Assembly: GCA_030144725.1 (NCBI GenBank)
Contig: JASKMD010000018.1
Coordinates: forward strand, 70,782-134,781
Direction of reading: 5' to 3'
Length of the DNA: 64,000 nucleotides
DNA from: Haematococcus lacustris
Taxonomy: Eukaryota > Chlorophyta > Chlorophyceae > Chlamydomonadales > Haematococcaceae
Of the stretch, positions 10,582-25,109 are shown piece by piece. Every line of letters starts with the position of its first letter. Within the stretch, counting starts at the first letter, position 1. The notes beneath the pieces are model-generated. The model saw only the letters and a list, made by a program, of their open reading frames with translations, was not told the DNA's origin and ran no database searches. The translations under genes and the position numbers were made by a program.

Positions 10582-10926
10582 CACTCCTACAATTTAGTCC
10601 CTGCGTTTGTCCCTGCGTTCTACCGACCTTGTCCGATCGGGCTGAAATTTTGATAGATGGTAGTTTGCAGAAAATAAAACATATTTTTCAGAAAAAATAT
10701 TTGAAAAAACTCAAAGGCGGCTGCGCTGTGGCCCTGGGGCGTAGGTGCAGGGATAAGTGCAGGGATAGGTTGCGGGCCAAAGCGCAACTGCTTTTGGATT
10801 TTCCCAAATATTTTTCTTGAAAAATATGTTTTATTTTCTGAAAACTGCCATCTATCAAAATTTCAGCCCGATCGGACAAGGTCGGTAGAACGCAGGGACA
10901 AACGCAGGGACTAAATTGTAGGAGTG
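10582..10926. mobile_element. Foldback MITE, 345 bp, inserted in the LINE
   Basis: Both ends match as inverted repeats for about 107 bp with only two or three mismatches; the tips read CACTCCTACAATTTAG and the reverse complement. A direct AAT flanks each side (10579-10581 and 10927-10929), consistent with a 3-bp target duplication. The arms share a subterminal direct repeat, TCCCTGCGTT twice. The interior is short and has no transposase. A 3-bp duplication and a CACT tip fit a CACTA-type or Harbinger-type non-autonomous element; which one is undecided. Confidence 0.9.
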
Positions 10927-10929
10927 AAT

Positions 10930-12820
10930 GCGTCAACCATGCTATACACTCAGCTACACAGGAGGAGGCCATGGCAACCATCATGCTGATCCCTGGGAAA
11001 AAGGGCATCTCCTACCCTAAACACATTGACACCCTGCGGCGCTACCCTGAGAACTGCCAGCACCTGGCTAGCATACTCCCCACCAAGACCAGATGCTCCA
11101 AGCCAGGCAAGCACGCCAACCTCCACATCTACGTCATTTGGAATGCAGCAGGACAACAACTCGTCACCAAAGGCAACCCCCAAGGATGGCTGGCTAGCAC
11201 TGCCACTGCCCTCCACCCTCAACGAGACACACACGCAATCCGCAACAGACCAACGAATCAAAGCCAGCCAGCCACACCCCCAAGCGGCCACAAACAACAC
11301 ATGCGCCTGCCGTTGGACAAGGACCTCCCCACCTCGTGGAACCAGCGAGGCCACCAACAACTCACGCACCACTCCACGACGCAGCCACGGATGGCCATCA
11401 CCGAATGGGCCACGATCGCGTACACGGACGGCAGCTGTATTAAGACCTCGGGGGCAGCCCCGGCGAGCGTCGGGGCGGGGGTCTATATCCCGGAGAACAA
11501 CGTCCTCATCACAGCCACCCTGAACGACCCAAAAAGCAACACCATCAACAGGGCGGAACTCACGGCGATACACGCGGCACTCAAAGCGGGGGCCAGACGC
11601 ATCGCCACCGATAGCCTATGCTCCCTCTACCAGATCCGCAGAGCCCTCGCTAACCCGATGTCGCTCATCACCCACAAACACAACGACATCCTTACAGCCA
11701 TCGCTACCCTTATCATCGACAGCCCCGTGACAATCCAATTCTTTAAAGTCAGGGCCCACTCGGGCATCATCGGCAACGAAGGCGCCGATGCCCTCGCCAA
11801 GCACGCGGCGCTACACCCAGAGCTCGCCAACACCCCGGCCTACAGCCCGACCACACGGAATGAGACAAAGAACTGGCTCAGCAACGCAGCCGACGGCGAC
11901 TCCCCCGCCCCATTGCCGGACTGCCGCCACAGCGTGCGAGCACACATGCACCGCAAACACAAGCTGGGCCTTGCCAACCAAGACAGTATTTACTACCAAA
12001 TGACCCAAGAAATCAGGAAGGTCGCAGCAACAGGTGCGGGCGAAAGAGTGATGATCGACACGAACATCTCCACCCACGCGCAACGCACTGCCCTACTCTA
12101 CCGTACCGGAGGGCTATACAACCAGAAACTAGCTATGCGCTGGAAACGGGCGACGGATGACCGATGCCCACTCTGCGGGGAAGCGGATAGTGCCACTCAC
12201 CTCCTCTCGGGCTGCAGCGAGACACTACCGATGGTGCAAGAAAGGCACAACGGGGCGGGCCGCCTCATCACTAAAGCCATCAGCAAGGGAACCCTAGGCG
12301 GGTACATTAGCTTTGCGGACACCGGCAGCTGGGAGAAGGGCGCAAAGGAAAGCCTGGACCTCCCCAGCGACACGCTACACACAACACTCCAAACACTCAA
12401 ACTGAAACCAGAAGATACTAAACACACCACCAGGCCGGATATCCTCATGGTGGCCCCTCATAAGAAGGCAAGCAAGGACGGCAAAGACACCAAGCGGGTC
12501 GGTATCATAGAAATCAAATACTGCTCGGACTCACGGTGGACGGACCAATTAAACAAGGCACTCACTCAACACACCCACCTATCCGAGACCATACGCAAGG
12601 AAGACCATACGGTCGTTATCATACCAATCCTACTAGGCATAGGGGGCATAACCTACGAAGCGCACACACGGCAACACTTCTTGGCCCTCGGGATCACACA
12701 AGCCAACACTACCAAGCTGCTCAACAAGCTAACTAGACACGCCATGGAGGCAGCCCACTCTATTGCAAAGACAAGCTACAGACTCAGGGCTACCAGAGAA
12801 GGGGGAGGGCTAACCCTAAC
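10930..12820 (+). CDS. LINE RNase H and REL-like endonuclease (second part of polyprotein)
   Basis: Same frame as the RT half; an ATG occurs at 10971 but the frame is open across 10930. RNase H lies around 11400-11830: the first Asp in YTDGS (11424), [27 protein letters not shown] and [12 protein letters not shown] supply the usual D-E-D-D set. A CPLC-x8-H-x4-C knuckle ([18 protein letters not shown]) lies near 12165-12220. Then RPDILM and, 20-odd residues later, [10 protein letters not shown] match the PD-x(n)-(D/E)xK pattern of restriction-like LINE endonucleases. The protein end is lost: the frame runs into the CCCCG array and gains a Pro-Ala-Pro-Pro-Arg repeat to a stop at 15180-15182. 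Confidence 0.85.
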
Positions 12821-15157
12821 CGCCCCGCCCCGCCCCGCCCCGCCCCGCCCCGCCCCGCCCCGCCCCGCCCCGCCCCCCGCCCCGCCCCGCCCCGCCCCGC
12901 CCCGCCCCGCCCCGCCCCGCCCCGCCCCGCCCCGCCCCGCCCCGCCCCGCCCCGCCCCGCCCCGCCCCGCCCCGCCCCGCCCCGCCCCGCCCCGCCCCGC
13001 CCCGCCCCGCCCCGCCCCGCCCCGCCCCGCCCCGCCCCGCCCCGCCCCGCCCCGCCCCGCCCCGCCCCGCCCCGCCCCGCCCCGCCCCGCCCCGCCCCGC
13101 CCCGCCCCGCCCCGCCCCGCCCCGCCCCGCCCCGCCCCGCCCCGCCCCGCCCCGCCCCGCCCCGCCCCGCCCCGCCCCGCCCCGCCCCGCCCCGCCCCGC
13201 CCCGCCCCGCCCCGCCCCGCCCCGCCCCGCCCCGCCCCGCCCCGCCCCGCCCCGCCCCGCCCCGCCCCGCCCCGCCCCGCCCCGCCCCGCCCCGCCCCGC
13301 CCCGCCCCGCCCCGCCCCGCCCCGCCCCGCCCCGCCCCGCCCCGCCCCGCCCCGCCCCGCCCCGCCCCGCCCCGCCCCGCCCCGCCCCGCCCCGCCCCGC
13401 CCCGCCCCGCCCCGCCCCGCCCCGCCCCGCCCCGCCCCGCCCCGCCCCGCCCCGCCCCGCCCCGCCCCGCCCCGCCCCGCCCCGCCCCGCCCCGCCCCGC
13501 CCCGCCCCGCCCCGCCCCGCCCCGCCCCGCCCCGCCCCGCCCCGCCCCGCCCCGCCCCGCCCCGCCCCGCCCCGCCCCGCCCCGCCCCGCCCCGCCCCGC
13601 CCCGCCCCGCCCCGCCCCGCCCCGCCCCGCCCCGCCCCGCCCCGCCCCGCCCCGCCCCGCCCCGCCCCGCCCCGCCCCGCCCCGCCCCGCCCCGCCCCGC
13701 CCCGCCCCGCCCCGCCCCGCCCCGCCCCGCCCCGCCCCGCCCCGCCCCGCCCCGCCCCGCCCCGCCCCGCCCCGCCCCGCCCCGCCCCGCCCCGCCCCGC
13801 CCCGCCCCGCCCCGCCCCGCCCCGCCCCGCCCCGCCCCGCCCCGCCCCGCCCCGCCCCGCCCCGCCCCGCCCCGCCCCGCCCCGCCCCGCCCCGCCCCGC
13901 CCCGCCCCGCCCCGCCCCGCCCCGCCCCGCCCCGCCCCGCCCCGCCCCGCCCCGCCCCGCCCCGCCCCGCCCCGCCCCGCCCCGCCCCGCCCCGCCCCGC
14001 CCCGCCCCGCCCCGCCCCGCCCCGCCCCGCCCCGCCCCGCCCCGCCCCGCCCCGCCCCGCCCCGCCCCGCCCCGCCCCGCCCCGCCCCGCCCCGCCCCGC
14101 CCCGCCCCGCCCCGCCCCGCCCCGCCCCGCCCCGCCCCGCCCCGCCCCGCCCCGCCCCGCCCCGCCCCGCCCCGCCCCGCCCCGCCCCGCCCCGCCCCGC
14201 CCCGCCCCGCCCCGCCCCGCCCCGCCCCGCCCCGCCCCGCCCCGCCCCGCCCCGCCCCGCCCCGCCCCGCCCCGCCCCGCCCCGCCCCGCCCCGCCCCGC
14301 CCCGCCCCGCCCCGCCCCGCCCCGCCCCGCCCCGCCCCGCCCCGCCCCGCCCCGCCCCGCCCCGCCCCGCCCCGCCCCGCCCCGCCCCGCCCCGCCCCGC
14401 CCCGCCCCGCCCCGCCCCGCCCCGCCCCGCCCCGCCCCGCCCCGCCCCGCCCCGCCCCGCCCCGCCCCGCCCCGCCCCGCCCCGCCCCGCCCCGCCCCGC
14501 CCCGCCCCGCCCCGCCCCGCCCCGCCCCGCCCCGCCCCGCCCCGCCCCGCCCCGCCCCGCCCCGCCCCGCCCCGCCCCGCCCCGCCCCGCCCCGCCCCGC
14601 CCCGCCCCGCCCCGCCCCGCCCCGCCCCGCCCCGCCCCGCCCCGCCCCGCCCCGCCCCGCCCCGCCCCGCCCCGCCCCGCCCCGCCCCGCCCCGCCCCGC
14701 CCCGCCCCGCCCCGCCCCGCCCCGCCCCGCCCCGCCCCGCCCCGCCCCGCCCCGCCCCGCCCCGCCCCGCCCCGCCCCGCCCCGCCCCGCCCCGCCCCGC
14801 CCCGCCCCGCCCCGCCCCGCCCCGCCCCGCCCCGCCCCGCCCCGCCCCGCCCCGCCCCGCCCCGCCCCGCCCCGCCCCGCCCCGCCCCGCCCCGCCCCGC
14901 CCCGCCCCGCCCCGCCCCGCCCCGCCCCGCCCCGCCCCGCCCCGCCCCGCCCCGCCCCGCCCCGCCCCGCCCCGCCCCGCCCCGCCCCGCCCCGCCCCGC
15001 CCCGCCCCGCCCCGCCCCGCCCCGCCCCGCCCCGCCCCGCCCCGCCCCGCCCCGCCCCGCCCCGCCCCGCCCCGCCCCGCCCCGCCCCGCCCCGCCCCGC
15101 CCCGCCCCGCCCCGCCCCGCCCCGCCCCGCCCCGCCCCGCCCCGCCCCGCCCCGCCC
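12821..15157. repeat. CCCCG pentanucleotide satellite, ~2.34 kb
   Basis: About 467 tandem CCCCG units with one visible slip (CGCCCCCCGC at 12871-12880); from 12881 to 15157 it is perfectly regular. A pentamer has no stop in any frame on either strand, so ORFs of about 800 residues on the minus strand and the PAPPR tail on the plus strand are artefacts. The G-rich strand has four-G runs every five bases and should form G-quadruplexes. The true length is doubtful because assemblers and polymerases handle such tracts poorly. Confidence 0.97.
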
Positions 15158-17652
15158 TGGCAGTGGCGCCCCTCATAGCTAGAGGGATACAGCCCACGTA
15201 GCTGCCGTCGGAGGAGGAGATGCGCCTCCTCTAGGGGCGGTGCCCGCAATCGTGGTTCAGCATGTTGTTGTGGAGCAGTTCAGGCCAGACGAATGGTCAC
15301 CGCGATGAGTGCATGTCCCGCAACGCCTCAAATCTTAATATGACCATCATGCTTCGGCCTTAACCGCGGTCGCATTTTGTGGCCGCCCGTCTCACTGACT
15401 GGGGCTTACGGGCTTGTGAGCGCGCATCGTCATTGCGTAGTAACTCAGTTGCCCTTCGCGCTGCTACAGAGCGAGAAAGGACGCCATTTTTCGAGGCGGT
15501 TTGTCGCAACCATTACCGAAATAGCAAATCAGCAAATTTGAATTGCTAGTCGACCGCGAATCGGCCCCTTATCTAGTGGCAGGTTTGAGATGAAAAGCGC
15601 AGCACTATGCACCGCTCAACCCGCGCTGCCGACCGAGGTGCGGGTCTGGCGCTAGATCACACGCCTGTTGATAAAACCGCAGCGCTCTGCGCCTCCCCCC
15701 CGCGCCCTTTGGTGCTTAAACGAGCCACAATCATCCAAGGTCCTGGCTGGCCACCCCCAACTGCTGCTCCTCCCCGGTACTGGCCAGCATGTTGCTTTCC
15801 CCTGTTGGGGGGGTGGGGAGGTCCTCCACCCAGGCTAGTAGTACCCTGCTAATCCCCCGTACCACGTGGTTAACCCGTGGTACCATAGCTGAGCTAAGGA
15901 GGTCGGTCCGGGGGGTGTTGGGTGCATGCCTTGAAGAGCACAACTCTTGTCTTTCAGCGTCGTGCTCGCTTCTTGTGTAGCTCAGTTCGATGCCATCACC
16001 CTTTCCCGTCGTAAGGTTTGGTTTGCACACAAACTTACGGTTTGGGTTTGCACACAAACTCACGGTTTGGGTTTGCACACAAACTCACTTTGTACCCAAA
16101 CCAAAGTTAAGGTATGCACCCAAGATTGTGTTGTGCATATTGCTATGCAAGCATGTTAATCTACAAAGCCTTCAAGTCAACATCAACCCAAGAAGGTGAC
16201 ATGCACCTGCCTAACCATGCCCCTCCCAATGCAAGCCTTGTCGTGCCATGTCACTCCCACTGCCAACCTTGCCATGCCCCGTCCCACCCACTTGCCAGCC
16301 CTGCCCGGCCATGCCCCTCCCACTGCCAACCTAGTCGTGCCCTGCTTCTCTCTTCCCACCCCAGCCAACAAGGAGCCCGGCCAGCTAGAGGCACTTGCAC
16401 TGCAACTTCGTCTCACCCTCCCCCGGGCCCCGCCCCGCCCCGCCCCGCCCCGCCCTGCGACTCTTTGCCGCATGTACTTCCAGACTACACGTAGATGCCG
16501 ACCCACAATTGTGCACTCACCAGGCTGGTGATGAAGAATAAGACTCGCTAGGCCAATGAGTGTTGGCCACCACACACTGCTCTGTAATGAATAGCCGCCG
16601 GCATGTGTCAAGCCGGCAATGGCTGGCTTATGTCTCTAACATCAACTTGGCTGTGCCGAGGTAGTGCTGAGCTGTGTATGTTGTTGTCTTTGTTGCTGGC
16701 TGTCCGCGTGGGGATGAAGAGGGACAAAGAAGTGCGGCAAAGAAGTCAAGTGGGCTCCGCCGAAGGATGGGCTGCAACGATGCACCAACAGCAGGTCTGC
16801 AACAAGTGCCAAGCCTGCTGCAGTTGTTGTGAGCTCACCATTGCAGGACTTCCGTGGACACACCCGTCTGCTTCAAAACGTGCAGTTGTTGCTTTGGCTT
16901 GCGGGTAAGTGAGGGGCGGCGCTAATACTTGAGCAGCTGGGCCTCGAGGCGGTCTTAAACACGCTTGGCATGAGTCACAGCCTGTGACAGAGGCCTACAC
17001 ACAAGAGCTCGTGTTTTGTCAACCACATCGTGAGGCTTAGGTTGGCTTGGGCGATGGCAAGAGAGGCAATAGATGGCAACAGAGGTGCTGCGTTCGGCGT
17101 TCAGTCGCTTGACTTTTTGAGCCGTCAAAGGTGGCATGTTAGGCGGTGGGAGCTGAACAACATGCAAAAGCTCTGGGTTCGCGAGTCTGGGTGGCGAGGC
17201 CGTTTTAACCGCGACGTTTACGGGAAAGCAAAATTGGAACACCACCAAAACAATATAAGTACTTGGAAGCTTTAACATTGGTTGCTCGTGATACGATACA
17301 TACCTAATGGCAAAGAGCTCCTGGTCTGTCGATTTGCGTAAACCTGGCATCCATTGTGAAGTTAAGTCGCAGCATCACAGGAAAAACTACAAGGTCACTG
17401 ATTTTGTTCAAAGCCCGAGAAGTGCAGGTCCCTGCTCAGGTTACAGTCTTCTCTCCAGCGCGGTCTGCGCTGTTGGCACCGAGCGGTGAGCACTTGGAAG
17501 CTGCCCAGTTCAGAACGCATCCAAGAGTTGCAGCCTGGCGCTGCTTGTCCCCTTCAGTTGCTGCAACTGCGCATATGGTTTGAAGACCTATCGTAGCTGC
17601 TGGTCTCTACTTTGAACTACAGCCCTGGTCTTGCACGCAGGCATTGCTTGGA
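15158..17652. other. Gene-free interval with small repeats
   Basis: Contains three ~27-bp copies of TTTGGGTTTGCACACAAACT at 16017-16092, a perfect 8-bp inverted pair GTACCACG/CGTGGTAC at 15859-15883, a small CCCCG cluster at 16430-16455 and TGCCATGCCCCTCCCACTGCCAACC-type imperfect repeats at 16210-16340. No conserved protein was found. The last few hundred bases should hold the promoter and 5' UTR of the MAP kinase gene. Confidence 0.5.
16017..16092. repeat. ~27-bp tandem repeat, three copies
   Basis: Three head-to-tail copies of a unit built around GGTTTGGGTTTGCACACAAA, differing at one or two bases; a degenerate fourth follows. Confidence 0.8.
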
Positions 17653-20543
<2,891 letters not shown>

Positions 20544-23089
20544 CATACAGCACAGCCGGGAGCACAGGTGTCCCATGAGTGGCCACTTGTACTATCCACG
20601 GCGCATGTTAGCAGGATGTCTGGGTGGGATTGGCTGGGAAGGGTAGGGGGTCCCGGGGTGTATATTGCGAGCGAAAATGCAGGTGATCCAAAAAGGTGCA
20701 TAGTCTGCACTCGTTGCGAGTCCTTGATGTACATCCTGTTTGAGTTCTGCTGCCTAGTTACTGTGCTTGCTCGTGCTGGCAACAGCGAACAAGGCTGACA
20801 GCTTTGACAGCATGACAGGGGCCTTGGTCATGCAGCAGGACATGCTGCAACTGATAATAGTTGACAGGGCACAATGGCAGCTTATGTGCTTGCATGACGT
20901 TATGTCTAGGCTGCCACAGAATAGGTCGGTCAGTCCCTTGCACGCCCATTCCATGGGCTTCAGCGTGCCATGTGATCCCTGTTGTGGTCATTCACTGGAA
21001 ATGTGAATTGCTTTTTGTCAACTGCTTGTAATCTACACCCAGTGAACGCTGATTTCCTGCCCATCGTGAATGTCAAGCACATGCTGCTGCAAGGTCTAGC
21101 CCCTTGCCAGTGTGCATGCGGTGCAGTTGATGGATTACACCGCTGATATCTTCCAGTATTAGGCTATTTGGATATGATTATGCCAGGGCACCATTGCAGG
21201 CGTATCTCTTACCTGCCACGCCACGCCGCAGGCAAGGGCCGTCAGAGGATTCGGGACAATCACCTGTGGGAGAGCTGCATGACGTTAGTTGGGTGGTGTC
21301 GGTCAAGTTGCTGTGGTGAGCCGCGCCTGCATCAGATGTAACCATCAGTTAGCGGGTCGACATGTCGAGTGGTGTAAGAGCACCGCTTGTGACAAATGAT
21401 GTTTAAGCTGTCAGCGAGGTTCCGTCAGCTTGATCGTGACACGCAGGGAAGGCCCCACCAGCAGTCACTATTGTGCTGCAGCTACTGGTGGTTCATACGT
21501 CTCCATCCTCACGTCTTCCATGTCTGCCATACACCTGCGGCACTTGAGCAACTCCAGGATTTTCCACATAGCTTGCCGTGTAGCTGGCAGTTCTAGAGTT
21601 ACACATCTCCACTCCTAGCTCAGTGATTGCACCTGGCAAGCCAATCCGTTCCCCAATGCATTAGACAAGTATGGGCTATAGTGGGTGCTGTACCCTAGCA
21701 GTGTGTGGGTGCAAGTGGTGCGACCTGATGCCTACCGTCCTCTGCACCCCGCCTGCGAGGTTGTAGCACACGCATTATGGCTGCAACATACAGCCCCCCA
21801 TGGCGACATACCAGCCCCCATGCCAAAGGCCCCACCTCACTGCCTCCTGCCCCACCCTCAGACCAGGAGAGAGAAGGTGAAGGACCTCAGCGACACACCC
21901 GTGGTGCTGAATCAACTTGCCTCACCCCCTGGCCAACCATTGCGTGCGCAGGTGTCCATGACTGCTTGCAGGTCACCACAAGCATCAGCTTGGCATAGCA
22001 GCCAGTACAGAGCGGCAGCTAGCAAGGGGTCGGCAAGGCACAGCAAGGAGGGGTTTGGCTGGGGAATGGCTGTTGTGCCACAGCTTCCGTCCCCCCTGCC
22101 TCCAACCCAACGTAACTCACTACACTACGCCCAGCCCATAGAGGCGTTGCCAGGTAGTCTCCTCAGCTAGGGGCGGCACCAGCGTAGGAGGCTGCTGCTG
22201 CGCCTACCTGTTACACTTCCACAGCTTAAAGCGGCACGCGCCTCATGCTCCTCCTCCCTGCCCTTCTCCATCCTGATCCTCCGTGACCCACCATGCCCAC
22301 GATCACCTCTCAATCCACTTCCCATCCCACCCCTCCCCTCTCCTGCTTGTGCCTTTCCTCCTGCCCTTCCGCCATAATGCATGGAGCCGCCCACACCCAG
22401 CCCCAAGGTGGGTCCTGTACAGGTGGTTGTGCATCGCATGGCTCTGAACTCAATCTGTTGCAGCCAGGCAGCCAGGCTATGTCAGCTACACTGCACTGGA
22501 GCCATGTGGCAGCTGCCGCCATGTGACAGCAACGAGGACCTAAGCATGGGCCCCTTGCTGCAGGTGCAAGCAGCAGCAGCAGCAGCAGCAGGGTCCCGCG
22601 GTGAAGGCCCTACAGTGTGAGCAGTGAGGAGGAGGCGACCGGGGCGTACAGCTGGATGTGAGTCTGGGCTACAACCACAGGGGCTGGGCTCACCTCCAAT
22701 GCCCCCTGCCCTCCCAGACCAGGAGGGGTGGCATGGTGGACGAGGGAGGCTCTACAGCACCACCCCCTCACGCTGAAGCCCTTTGCCCCCCCCCCGGACC
22801 AACCACTGACCAACACCCATTGCTAGGGTGGCCCAGTGGCTCTGCACAGGGTTGTCCTCATTCTTTGGCAATGTTCCCATTGACGACGACCTGCATGCCT
22901 CTGATAATGTGGTAGACTGCCAACCCCAGCAAGGTGCCTGCTAGTGCATGGGCGTGCCTTCCAGGGCTGGCCTGGTGGCAGGGCTCACGGCCAGCCAGCT
23001 CAGCATCTGTTTGAGGCAGATGCACATGGTGCCCGCATCTCACCTGCATGCTTTGTCCCTGGCTGGCCTGCCCCCTCCCTCATCCACAG
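20544..23089. other. Gene-free interval downstream of the MAP kinase
   Basis: Probably begins with the MAPK 3' UTR. Open frames are short and compositionally random, and I find no splice-consistent chain encoding a known family. A small GCA/CAG repeat lies at 22568-22592. Confidence 0.4.
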
Positions 23090-23298
23090 CTGAGGCGATG
23101 GAAGAGGCAGCGAAGGCCACATGGCTGACAGGCACTGCTGAAGGGCAGGCTTACGGGCCGGCAGCAGCAGCAGCAGCTCTGACTGCTGCAACTGCTGTGT
23201 TGAGTGAAGGGATGTGCAAGCAGTTGCGGCTGGCCAATGAGTCAGAGGCAGATTTTACTGCGATGCGATGGGTTCAGCGCATGCAAGCTGGCCTGGTT
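23090..23298 (+). CDS. Possible exon of an unrecognised gene
   Basis: Preceded by an acceptor (CATCCACAG) and open in one frame reading EAMEEAAKATWLTGTAEGQA, an Ala stretch, then LRLANESEADFTAMRWVQRM. The mixed, acidic, non-repetitive composition looks like protein rather than repeat translation. A second plausible coding block lies at about 23420-23630 (PLMGPTLAKVQLGSGGHRLL). No start, stop or family was established. It could equally be chance. Confidence 0.22.
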
Positions 23299-25109
23299 TG
23301 TGTTTTGCAAGTGGTGTGATGGTGGGTGGTGGTGTGGTGGTGGTGGAGACAAGCTGTGGCAGTGTGTGCGTGCACTTCGCACGCTCCCTCCCGCCCCCTC
23401 GTCCCCCCCCCCCCCCCGCAGCAGGCCGTTCTACCCCCGCAGCCAGTCCCTCCAACAGCAGGAGCTGCAGGAACAGCAGTGGCCGCCGCTGATGGGCCCC
23501 ACCCTGGCAAAGGTTCAACTTGGCAGCGGTGGGCATCGCCTCCTCATCACCCAGGCAGTCAACACGGCCTCAGGGGTTAATCATAGTGCACCAGGCCTGA
23601 TGGTGACAGTTGCCTTGATCCAGTGCAAGGGGACCAGGGGTCAGGAGCAGCAGGCCAGTGGCATGAACAATGCCCGCCACAACACCTAGTCGTGGACAGC
23701 CAACATCCAGCCCCACCTACAGCACCTGCTGGCAGCCGCACAGCTGGCACCTCCCTGGCAGGTGACCTGCAGCACACCACCGTCACACTGGCCGCCTGCG
23801 ACGCGGTGAGGGAGGTGCAGCTGGAGCCCAAGTGGCAGCGGCCCAGGCGGTGTGGGCCCTGGACTCAGGCGGTGTTGAGCCAAGGGGGGCCAGGGAGCAG
23901 GGGCTGGAACACCTCGTCATCAACCTGGGGCACTGCGTGCGAATGGTCCGTGGGCTGTGATGATGTGGGTAAGAAGTGGGGGGCGCAGCCTGCTGAATGC
24001 TGACCCAGTTTGACTGTTGTGCCCTGTCCAACCTGGTGTTCTGTGCTAGGTGTAGCACCTCTTTATATGCAACATGCAGCTGTAGGGGGAGGAAACGGCT
24101 GAAGCATCCATGGAGTGCTATGGCTGTGTCAAACAGCTGGTGGCCGTTCACGGTGCGGCTGCCACTGGCACCCGGGGTGGCTGGGTGCGGATGCAGGGCC
24201 GGGGGCCGACTCCAAGTTGGTGGCGAGGCCTTAGGGCACAGTCCGCCAGACGGGCGTGCAAAGTGGTGCTGGTGGGTGAGCATCCACCATGAGCGTGAGC
24301 CCAGCAGTGAGTGGCCAGCAGCAGTGTGAGGCACAGGTGGACCACAGCCAGCCCACCATGCCTGCAGACTAGACGCCCCCAGTGTACAAGGTGGACCACC
24401 ACCTGCTGTGCCATGAACATGCAGCGCACTGGTGAAAGGAGGTGGTGTGCGCTGAAGCTGCGATGATGGCTTGAGCTGCCAGCATGTCTGGCGCATGCAG
24501 AAGACTAGACCCTACCCACGTCTGGATTGCTTGTGTACGACACTGACATACCCCTTGCTTACCACGCTCCTAGCATCACCCACACAGCAGCTTCCACGGT
24601 TAGGGTCCGCGCTATGTCCCTATAAGATTAGGTTCAGCGTGGAACCTGTGGGGTGGGTTTGAGTGGCACCAATGACAATGGTACTAGTGTGTGATGTAGA
24701 GCTTCCTTAAAAATGTCCTCTGCATCAGTGCATGTTTGTGCATCAGTCCACGTATGTCATGCCAGCTGTAGGCTATAGGCCTGTCTAATGATGCCTATAG
24801 CCCTGTCTAATGATGACTAATGACAATATAACCCCCAAGCAGCCATATCAGTCTGACGGACAACAACGCCAACAGCTCGTTCAGATTATTCTTTCTGCGC
24901 TGTACATGGACTTGCCGTTTGGCTTGCACGAGTTAGCAACGGTCAAGAGCACGTGGGAACATACAGACAGCAGCCTTGACGCCTAGTCACGCCTGCCGTA
25001 TGCAACTTTGCTCTGTCCAAGCTCTGCTCCCAGCGAGTCAAGGAGTCCAAACGCCCGACTGCTTTTCTTCTTATCCTAGAGACAATCTGGAGCCTATAGG
25101 TCGCTATGA
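23299..25109. other. Mostly uninterpreted interval
   Basis: Holds a C13-15 run at 23403-23417, a GGTGGT microsatellite at 23320-23350 and short direct repeats (CCTGTCTAATGATG) at 24780-24825. Apart from the weak coding block mentioned at 23.4-23.6 kb I see nothing identifiable. Confidence 0.35.

Larger units (their letters stand above)
6365..12820 (+). mobile_element. LINE retrotransposon, 5'-truncated, interrupted by a MITE
   Basis: Non-LTR element defined by one long frame carrying reverse transcriptase, PHD finger, RNase H, a Cys/His knuckle and a PD-(D/E)xK-like endonuclease, in that order. The left limit is uncertain: the first recognisable frame begins near 6365 and no apurinic-type endonuclease is visible upstream, so the copy is probably 5'-truncated against the 21-bp array. 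The right limit is placed where the frame enters the CCCCG array. RT plus RNase H plus a C-terminal restriction-like nuclease resembles the Dualen/RandI clade described from Chlamydomonas; clade assignment is inference. A MITE lies at 10582-10926. Confidence 0.88.

Noticed and set aside
12790..15249. Minus-strand frames of ~800 residues (GAGRG repeats) and the plus-strand PAPPR tail
   Set aside because: A pentamer without stops is open in all frames; these are translations of the CCCCG array, not genes.
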